DNA of 5,754 bases from Globobulimina sp. (lineage: Eukaryota; Foraminifera; Rotaliida), in NCBI GenBank assembly GCA_003354225.1, contig PIVH01000448.1:1-5754 (forward strand), given 5' to 3'. Of the stretch, positions 1 to 5,754 are shown in pieces; positions within the stretch are counted from its first letter, which is position 1, and every line of letters starts with the position of its first letter. The notes under the pieces are model-generated. The model saw nothing but the letters and a program-made list of their open reading frames with translations, did not search any database and was not told the origin of the DNA. Both the position numbers and the translations under genes were made by a program.

Positions 1-333
1 CCAACAACAAACATTTGTGAATTTTGACATATTTTTTAATTTTGTTTGCGAGTCTTTGAAAATCAATTATTAGGAGTTATAAAGTATAATATAGTGTATT
101 TTTAGAATTATGAGTAATAAAGTGTGAAATTATAAGTTTTCATAATCAGAGTTTGTTTGTGTCATGATTCAAATCATGATATCTCCGATTGTCCTCTAAA
201 TATTATATAGATCACATTTTTTTAGCGTTGGAATAGCAGTTTTGGGTGGCGGGTGGTGTTGGTGTTGGTGGGTTTTTCTATGAATATTTTGATTTGTGTT
301 GTTTCCTTTGTTGTTTTACTTTGATTTTCGATA
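1..333. other. AT-rich non-coding region, no gene recognised
   Basis: I see no supported gene in this stretch. It is AT-rich and stops are frequent in all frames. Visible elements are an AATAAA hexamer on the plus strand at 116-121, a perfect 8-bp inverted repeat with a 2-base spacer at 162-179, TATA-like AT-rich sequence around 200-210, a run of T followed by AG at 217-225, and a G/T-rich tract at 244-272. It could be the 3' flank of a gene to the left, the 3' flank of the minus-strand gene at 547, or a mixture. None of these short elements is individually convincing in such biased sequence. Confidence 0.5.
162..179. repeat. short perfect inverted repeat
   Basis: The arms TCATGATT and AATCATGA are exact reverse complements separated by the two bases CA. 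No T-run follows, and nothing links it to a gene. In DNA this AT-rich an 8-bp palindrome can occur by chance, so it is recorded only as visible structure. Confidence 0.35.
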
Positions 334-475
334 TGGTCTACCATCCGGGCTCTCGCAAGTTCCGCAGTTATATGCACGACCGATGCAAGGTGCACATATA
401 TCGGCTGTTGCAGAGCAAAAAGACGGTGTCGGTCAGTGATATCTGCAAAGACTTTCCCCGTTGGAGACTGATGAT
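334..475 (+). pseudogene. partial copy of the TAF1 winged-helix coding segment
   Basis: This segment aligns base for base with 4341-4480 inside TAF1, in the same orientation. Of 140 aligned bases 136 are identical. The copy has two extra C residues at 458-459, making CCCC where TAF1 has CC. The four substitutions, at 383, 408, 437 and 466, correspond to 4390, 4415, 4444 and 4471, and every one is synonymous in the TAF1 frame. The copy starts inside the exon and ends inside it, with no intron and no further TAF1 sequence on either side, so it is a fragment and not a second gene. Forty-one consecutive residues match TAF1 before the 2-bp insertion shifts the frame into an unrelated tail ending at TAA 513-515. 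An ATG at 333-335 spans the left junction in frame, with G at -3 and G at +4, so a 60-residue product is possible. Local GC is far above the surroundings. I cannot tell whether it is a dead duplicate, an expressed chimera or an assembly artefact. Confidence 0.8.
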
Positions 476-546
476 AGTTTTTAACATTTATACTTATATA
501 AGCAGCTACATTTAAATTAATTCACTATAAACACAATGATTTTAAT
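476..546. other. AT-rich spacer and 3' flank of the minus-strand gene
   Basis: This short AT-rich stretch lies between the right end of the TAF1-derived fragment and the stop codon of the minus-strand gene (TAA on the minus strand, bases 549-547). It carries the frameshifted tail of the small chimeric frame up to 515. The 3' untranslated region of the minus-strand gene should run through here, possibly on through the TAF1 fragment, which it would then carry in antisense. I see no clear AATAAA on the minus strand here. Confidence 0.4.
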
Positions 547-1575
547 TTACTCTAAATTTTGCAATATTGTTTGCAAACGAATTTTCCAGTGATTTCCAGT
601 GTATATTTCAACAATATGCACATATTCAAGAACAATAAATAAAGCCATTAATCGTATCACAGAATCTGGAACAAATTTATTCTCACAAAATTCTGTTAAT
701 TTCCAAATACTGCGAATATATCCAAACACCAAACATTCCAATTCCATTACATTGCCATTCAAACAAACACAAACAAAATCATATGTAGCTGGACTTACAA
801 TTTTACTTTTTTTACATTGCATCGTTTCTATATTTAAAATATGGATATTATGCTTTTTAACAATATCTGCACTTATATCAATCCCTGTTAATACAACAAC
901 TTTTTCATCAATACTTAAAGCACTGCATTTTGCTGACATTAAAGTGGTTCCATTATCAATCTCTTTGACTAATTTATATTTTCTTTGTTTAATATCACAT
1001 AAATATACATTCGTATTACAACTAAAATAACCATACTCCAAACATAAGGCAGTATTTCTGGATTTGAGATGAAACCATTTAGTGTTTATCTGCTGGTTGA
1101 ATGCAAATCTTTCATCAAATACATTTTCTACATCATTCCAAATTAAATGTTCAAAATCACCAATTACATGCAATTCGCCATTAACAAACAAACCGGAATC
1201 ATGTAATACATCAATATCTTTAACAGTTAATACTTTGTTGCTATTTATATCAATTTTAATCATAGTTTTACCAGATAGGATATATAATTTTTGATTCTTT
1301 TGATCGAATCCAAATGAAAAAGATATAGAAACTTCCCATTCTGATTGTGTTTCAATCCATTTAATCCATTCATTTTTATCAACATTATATTTATAAATAT
1401 AATAATCTGGTTTGCCACAGAACTCTTTCTCAAATAATGCAAATTCTTTGTTATTGAGTGGAATAATGTGATCTCCTGTGGACGTGGAATAATACAAATC
1501 TTCATTAATATATAATGGATATGACGGCAATTGAATCCAGTTTATCCATCCAGTATTTTTAATTAGAAACTTTTG
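547..1575 (-). CDS. Kelch-like beta-propeller protein, 5' end unresolved
   Basis: A long open minus-strand frame ends at TAA (549-547). It holds repeated blade-like units, numbered here from TTG 1530: a hydrophobic strand, a loop, then a strand ending in an Ile-Asp-Ile type pattern (about residues 42-58, 73-96, 112-131, 174-190, 207-234). Examples are KLYILSG followed by IKIDI, and VVVLTG followed by HILNI. This suggests a Kelch-type propeller, usually a protein-interaction scaffold, but the canonical double-glycine signature is poor, so the assignment is by overall pattern. The last 45 residues form a separate tail (VPDSVIRLM, then EYVHI and HWKI) that I recall only vaguely from protist Kelch-like families. 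No signal peptide or membrane segment is evident. The frame is open from 1608, but there is no in-frame ATG before residue 90; 1530 is TTG, not a plausible eukaryotic start. A minus-strand ATG at 1624-1622 lies in another frame and could connect through a tiny intron (1576-1597 or 1576-1615), or the gene may have lost its start. It is much more AT-rich than TAF1. Confidence 0.6.
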   Translation of the reverse strand, partial: QKFLIKNTGWINWIQLPSYPLYINEDLYYSTSTGDHIIPLNNKEFALFEKEFCGKPDYYIYKYNVDKNEWIKWIETQSEWEVSISFSFGFDQKNQKLYILSGKTMIKIDINSNKVLTVKDIDVLHDSGLFVNGELHVIGDFEHLIWNDVENVFDERFAFNQQINTKWFHLKSRNTALCLEYGYFSCNTNVYLCDIKQRKYKLVKEIDNGTTLMSAKCSALSIDEKVVVLTGIDISADIVKKHNIHILNIETMQCKKSKIVSPATYDFVCVCLNGNVMELECLVFGYIRSIWKLTEFCENKFVPDSVIRLMALFIVLEYVHIVEIYTGNHWKIRLQTILQNLE

Positions 1576-1584
1576 CTGCCGTAG

Positions 1585-1592
1585 TATAAAAG
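1585..1592 (+). promoter_or_regulatory. TATA box, probable core promoter of TAF1
   Basis: TATAAAAG is a canonical TATA element, 80 bases upstream of the preferred TAF1 ATG. Known TATA-to-start spacing of 25-32 bases would place transcription initiation near 1610-1620. A leader starting there would contain a minimal upstream frame, ATG ACC TAG at 1623-1631, which could reduce translation of the main frame. The same bases lie at the undefined 5' end of the minus-strand gene, so transcripts of the two genes may overlap. The call rests on motif and position only. Confidence 0.5.
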
Positions 1593-1635
1593 CATACAGC
1601 GTTGGGATTTAGCACTGCAGCCATGACCTAGCTAG

Positions 1636-1646
1636 TTTTTTTTTAG
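1636..1646 (+). promoter_or_regulatory. pyrimidine tract plus AG just before the first in-frame ATG
   Basis: Nine T residues followed by AG end exactly at the base before ATG 1647. This is the form of a 3' splice acceptor. It could mark the end of a leader intron or a trans-splice acceptor, or it could be a simple T run in a short leader. No matching donor is clear in the 30-50 bases between the TATA box and this tract, so the role is undecided. Confidence 0.3.
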
Positions 1647-1664
1647 ATGAAAAGTGTTTCAGCC

Positions 1665-4600
1665 ATGTCTGATGATGCAGACACCTCTGATGATGACGAT
1701 TTCTTTGGCGATGGAGATAATGTAGGTTCCCCTGCAGGAATCTTTGGCTTTTTACCCAAACAAACATCAGATTCGTTGAATGATGAAGAGGAATTATTGC
1801 CAGATGCTGCTCAGGTTTTGTTTTGTTTTAATTTATTTTATTTCTAATGTTCTTGGCCCGCAATATAACAACAACACAGTACAACCATTCAACATACATG
1901 GCACCATCCGATGCAATCACCGCCAATCAATTATTAACATCACACGAATCCATATCGGCCTACAAACTGCAAAAAAGTGTTAAAATCGCAGAGAATGCTC
2001 CCATTTTATTCGCAGATATAAAAAACAACAATGAGCCAATCATCGATTACAACAAATTGTTATCCACCGTCGATATCGACTTACCACAATCGATCATCTT
2101 ATACCTTTCCAATGCGGACCACGCCAAATTATATCAAAAAAGTACAGCAGACCACAACGACGACGACGATGATGATTTATTGTCTGAGTCTTTGTGGCAA
2201 AAAGAATTCGAAAAGAAAGCGCAACTCACAAAGCAGAGAGTGCTGCAAAACAACAATGAAACATATAAGAATTTGAAATTTGAATTTGATAAATATCACA
2301 AATTGGAGCTAAACGATATAACAAAGGCGGAGCTGGACAAACTAGTCAATAATAACTGTGAGGAAAGCATTAAAATAAAACAAAACAATGGTTTTCAAAA
2401 CGTAGCGCAACAATTAAAAAACACAAATCCTGCCTTATTTATAACGGATAATATGGCTAAAAATGGTTTGAACAACGCACAAAATGCACGTTTAAGACAC
2501 TTATTAATGACACAAAATCTGCTGCGACTCACCGGGTATAACGACAACGACGAATGTGAATTATTAGCAGTGGACCCTCAAAACATCAAAACCAACGACA
2601 TTGAGTTGGATGTCTCGCATTTATTGGAACGCATTCAATGTGATTTTGATGATGAAATAATTATTGATGACAACCCAGATATTGATAACAGCGAATCGAG
2701 TGAGAAGGACACTGACATTGAGATGTCAGCCATTGTCGAAGCAAACCACTGCCCCAAAGCCGACTGCATTGAGCTGGAAACGGTCAAACCCAAATTGAAT
2801 AATGACTCATTTTTAAGGGCTAAGTATCAAACCAGACAGAAAATGGATGCGTTCCAACCAAAGGGCAGTGTGTGTGGGAAACGCAAGCATCGAGATAGAG
2901 ACTGCGAGTCTTTGCTATTGCAGTCTGTGAAGAGACGCAGAGTGCAACATAACAGCATCACATTTAACATCCAAACGGATTTGAGGCGGTATGAACAGCT
3001 GGTTTTGCACCAAAATGACAGCGATAAGAATGGTAACAGCAAGGAGGAAGACGATGATTTGGAATTGTTGTTACCTGCGGATGTGGAGAATGATGTGGCT
3101 ATGGATGGCGAGGATGGCTATGATGAGGATGCGATTGGCGATGATTTGTTTGATATGATGCCGGATTTTGAGGAGGAATGGAATGGGAATAATGAGAAAG
3201 CATTTGGCATTGTGGAGGATGTGGTGGCTGAGCAGCAGCAAAGTGAGGTTGAGGCAAAAATGGATGATGAGACACAACAAAAGCAACAGAAACAGGCGTT
3301 GCCGCTATTAAAATGTGCGCAGAATAACAGTTCAATTTGGCCAAATAGGTATTGTCCCATTTTATGATTGTGGTTGCAAACTGTTTTGGCATTGTTGTGG
3401 AACTAAAAAAATAGGAATGGAGAGTATGAGAGTTGTGAATGGTTGGATTCTGTCATTATTTCTGACAAAATCGCGCCCAAAAAAGAAATGAATACCAATT
3501 TAATCATCGATTTGAATGATCACCGCATGGAATGGACCGAGGACTTTATCAAAAACCTCAACAAATATAAAAATGAAAGGAATGAGGACACAAAGGAGAA
3601 GTCGCAAAGTGTGGAGAGCTTATTCAGTGCGAAAAGATGGAACTTATCCAACGATGATCAGTATACATTTACAGACATTTCCGTGGCACAAAAGCGCAAT
3701 TTACACACTCCGATGGCTTATAATTTGGACAAGGAAATCTTTCCACAGATTGCCAATATCGATGAATGGGTCGGTTTGCATCGGAAACCTATAAAGTTGG
3801 ACGAAGAGAGCACAAATTCCAAGCACATTAAGATCATACTAAGCGGCAAAAACAAGGTCAAAAACCAGAGAATGGAGGATATTCGACATAAATATAGCAT
3901 GTATATACCGAAAAACTGGAGCGAATTAAGTGCAGTCCAGGACAGAATTATATTGCTAGAATACCTGGAAGAATATCCATTAATTATTCAGTCCACCGGA
4001 ATGACCTCAAACATTACCACTTTGTACAGGAAATCGGCGCAGGAATACGAGCAAAACCTGCGTGCTCCGGATATCATGGTCGATGACGGCACGGTGAAGT
4101 TTTTGAACCCAAAGGAAAAGTCTCCATTGTTGGGAGCACCGCGACAGACGAAATGGGTCACCATATTGGAAAATAAATTGTATGTCGCGCCCATTCGATC
4201 GCACAGCAAAACTTTGAATATCAACAATGACGACAAGTTGCGCGGCAATAACTTGTTTTTGTTGGTGGGCAACAACCACACTTACTTTATCCGGAAGGTC
4301 GACGCCGTGTTCGCTGTGGGACAGATCCAGCCGAGACAGGTGGTCTACCATCCGGGCTCTCGCAAGTTCCGCAGTTATATGCACGACCGCTGCAAGGTGC
4401 ACATATATCGGCTGCTGCAGAGCAAAAAGACGGTGTCGGTCAGCGATATCTGCAAAGACTTTCCGTTGGAAACTGATGATGCCATAAAAGAGACTTTGCG
4501 CACAGTGGCAGAACACGATAAGACCATAGGTCTGTTTTGTCTGTATTTGCTGCTTTGAGTGTTTTTGTATGTGTTTTGATGGCCAAAGGTGGTGGATATT

Positions 4601-5754
4601 GGCACCGTAAATCAGATTTTTTATCCAATTCGAGTGCCTTGGAAATACAGGAAATGGTGTCTCCGGAGCAGGAAGTTCTGCGCCAGATCTTTATGAATTG
4701 TTATTGCCGCTTATATAATGGAGGCATATCGCCGCATTTGATAGGCGGAACACGCGGTGGTGGCTGGAAGAGAGTGCTCAAAAATTTAGTGTTCAACAAA
4801 GATTTATTGGACAATATGTACGAAATGAAGAAGGAGTTGGAACGAGACATCATCGCATACGATAAGGAAAAATCTGCGGTGGATAATATTATGGATACGC
4901 TATTATTAAAAGAGAAGAACTCAAAAGCTTTGACCTTGACCGCATTGCTTTTGATTGAAGAGCTCTTATTTTGTACTTCGTGGTATATTTCTGATCAGTT
5001 TTTGCGTTGTTATCGTGGCGAAGGTGAGATGCAATTGAATGGCTACGGCAATCCCTTCAAAAATGGCGAGGGGTTCAATTATTTGCGCGATAAAGACAAA
5101 ACATCGTCGGAAGCCATCAAATTAATGGTAGCTTCTGCAGGAAATCGGGCGAATACTAAGTCTGATTTTCGTCGCATGCCGATGCAGAAAGCAATTGAAA
5201 TACTAAAAAAAAGGTATTTAGTGCCGGACGCTGTGGTGGAAAAGTTAGATCGACGTAAAATTATGGAGCTGCTGCAGAAAAAATCACGCGATGCGTTGTC
5301 TGCAGGCTCGCAAAACAAAACTGCATTAAGGTATAGTTTGTGTGCTTTATTCAGATGAACAATAATATGAATATTATATACAAACCATGCAAAGATATGC
5401 GAGGTTGACGGGGAGCAGGAAGACGTTTGCCAGACAACAGTACGCCAAAAAAATGAAGAGATTGATGAAGCAGCATTTGTTAATGTTGCGTGGCAATATC
5501 CGTCAACACGACAATGACGATGCAAACAATGAGAATCCGAATGATATGGTGGCGGATTTGGAGGATCTGATGGAGGCTGACAATGAGAGTGACAACGACA
5601 GCCACTCCATGTCGCCGAGTCGCAGTGTCAGCGCTGGGGCCACGGCGCCGCGACAAAGGAAGAAAAAGAAGAAATTGGTCAAGCGATACAAGTTACGATA
5701 TACGTATTGCTACAATGAGCAGATAACCGGCGAGCGGAAGAAGGAACAAATGTA
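1665..5754 (+). CDS. TAF1: TFIID subunit 1 (TAF1), five exons, 3' truncated
   Basis: TAF1 is the scaffold of nuclear TFIID; in known relatives it binds TBP through its N-terminus, pairs with TAF7 and contacts promoter DNA through a winged helix. Exons are 1665-1814, 1880-3348, 3415-4529, 4589-5330 and 5395-5754; the spliced frame is open for 1278 codons and leaves the window. Residues about 1-45 are acidic with Phe-rich turns (DDDDFF, GIFGFLP), fitting the TBP-binding TAND region. Residues 51-540 are poorly conserved, with an Asp run at 144-149, basic nuclear-localisation-like clusters at 384-391 and 401-404, and a second acidic stretch. Diagnostic core motifs follow: IWPN and EWLDSVI around intron 2, WNLSND at 615-620, winged helix about 849-911, KSDF 919-922, VSPEQ 935-939, GEGFNY 1071-1076. 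After that come a DLRRL-like helical segment, YAR plus Gly-Ser-Arg, an acidic stretch and a Lys-rich patch at 1245-1256. ATG 1665 is preferred because MSDD resembles the animal TAF1 start; ATG 1647 in the same frame would add six residues. Zinc knuckle and bromodomains, if present, lie beyond the edge. Confidence 0.93.
1815..1879 (+). other. TAF1: TAF1 intron 1 (65 bp, phase 0)
   Basis: The donor is CTCAG|GTTTTG and the acceptor is CACAG|TAC. Reading through would hit TAA at the end of the T-rich stretch. Removing 65 bases joins GCT CAG to TAC AAC in frame. A CTAAT branch-point-like motif lies near 1843. The ATG at 1847 is inside the intron and is not a start. Confidence 0.85.
3349..3414 (+). 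other. TAF1: TAF1 intron 2 (66 bp, phase 2)
   Basis: The donor is AATAG|GTATTG and the acceptor is AAATAG|GAA, with an ACTAA branch-like motif just before the acceptor. Splicing makes an Arg codon (AG+G) and joins the IWPN segment to EWLDSVI, which are adjacent conserved blocks in TAF1. Unspliced, the frame stops at 3365-3367. Confidence 0.88.
4341..4480 (+). repeat. TAF1: TAF1-internal partner of the duplicated fragment
   Basis: This stretch of exon 3 encodes residues about 849-895, the start of the winged-helix part of the DUF3591 core. It is the functional counterpart of the fragment at 334-475, with the same orientation and an offset of 4007 bases until the 2-base insertion. It is locally GC-rich (about 55% over 4321-4380). 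Confidence 0.9.
4530..4588 (+). other. TAF1: TAF1 intron 3 (59 bp, phase 1)
   Basis: The donor is CATAG|GTCTGT and the acceptor is CCAAAG|GTG, with a T/G-rich interior. Splicing forms a Gly codon (G+GT) and links the winged-helix end to YWHRKSDF, matching the order of conserved blocks in TAF1. Unspliced, the frame stops at TGA 4556-4558. Confidence 0.88.
5331..5394 (+). other. TAF1: TAF1 intron 4 (64 bp, phase 2)
   Basis: The donor is TTAAG|GTATAG and the acceptor is GCAAAG|ATA. Splicing forms an Arg codon (AG+A) and continues as YAR-L-TGSRK, which matches the Phe/Tyr-Ala-Arg-Gly-Ser-Arg region of TAF1. The nearer acceptor TTCAG at 5350-5354 would put TGA in frame immediately, so it is excluded. 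Confidence 0.87.

Noticed and set aside
116-121. AATAAA polyadenylation signal of a gene to the left
   Set aside because: The hexamer is common by chance in DNA this AT-rich, and no coding sequence is visible before it in the window.
246-332. Possible N-terminal extension of the small TAF1-derived frame from GTG 246
   Set aside because: GTG is not a credible start in a eukaryote, and the stretch translates to low-complexity Gly/Val then Cys/Phe sequence typical of non-coding G/T-rich DNA.
599-1030. Plus-strand open frame of 143 codons opposite the propeller gene
   Set aside because: It is the antisense shadow of the AT-rich minus-strand coding sequence and shows no recognisable pattern.
1847-1879. 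ATG 1847 as the start of a separate 506-residue protein
   Set aside because: It lies inside TAF1 intron 1. Splicing 1815-1879 joins the TAND-like exon in frame to the rest, and the following sequence continues into TAF1 core.
334-4480. Tandem duplication of the whole TAF1 locus
   Set aside because: Only 140 bases match. The flanks on both sides of 334-475 bear no resemblance to the TAF1 exon around 4341-4480.
4007-4516. Minus-strand open frame of 169 codons inside TAF1
   Set aside because: It lies opposite conserved TAF1 core sequence, including the winged helix. It is a by-product of plus-strand codon use.
5079-5525. Minus-strand open frame of 148 codons near the right end
   Set aside because: It runs across TAF1 exons 4 and 5 and intron 4 on the opposite strand and has no independent support.
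1-5754. CRISPR array, tRNA/rRNA genes, transposase or prokaryotic operon
   Set aside because: I found no regular spaced repeats, cloverleaf-type sequence, transposase motifs or ribosome-binding-site structure. The spliced TAF1 gene indicates a eukaryotic nuclear genome.

Overview
The window looks like nuclear DNA of a eukaryote, most likely a single-celled one with a compact genome. It uses the standard genetic code, since TAA, TAG and TGA are absent from every exon. It has very short GT-AG introns (59-66 bp), and two protein genes stand head to head with very little DNA between them. The species cannot be fixed from sequence alone. From memory, the minus-strand propeller-like protein has a tail reminiscent of large protist families such as those of foraminifera, but this is only a weak hint.

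Layout. Bases 1-546 are AT-rich and hold no complete gene. Embedded there, at 334-475, is a stray GC-richer copy of part of the TAF1 gene found 4 kb downstream. Bases 547 to about 1575, minus strand, encode a protein of about 330-350 residues that looks like a divergent Kelch-type beta-propeller. Its reading frame has no ATG at its beginning, so its first exon or true start is unresolved. Bases about 1576-1664 are a compact divergent promoter/leader region with a canonical TATA box on the plus strand. Bases 1665-5754, plus strand, encode TAF1, the largest subunit of the general transcription factor TFIID. It is split into five exons by four short introns and runs off the right edge, so the zinc knuckle and any bromodomains would lie beyond the window.

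The TAF1 model joins 1665-1814, 1880-3348, 3415-4529, 4589-5330 and 5395-5754. The joined frame is open for 1278 codons and passes through TAF1 landmarks in the right order: an acidic N-terminus, the WNLSND motif, the DUF3591 core with its winged-helix part, KSDF, VSPEQ and GEGF. All four junctions keep frame, although the unspliced exons lie in different frames.

The most unusual item is the 142-bp fragment at 334-475. It matches the winged-helix-coding part of TAF1 (4341-4480) at 136 of 140 aligned bases, plus a 2-bp insertion. All four substitutions are synonymous in the TAF1 frame. An ATG arises exactly at the left junction, in frame with the copied segment. The two genes have no evident functional link beyond a shared intergenic region.
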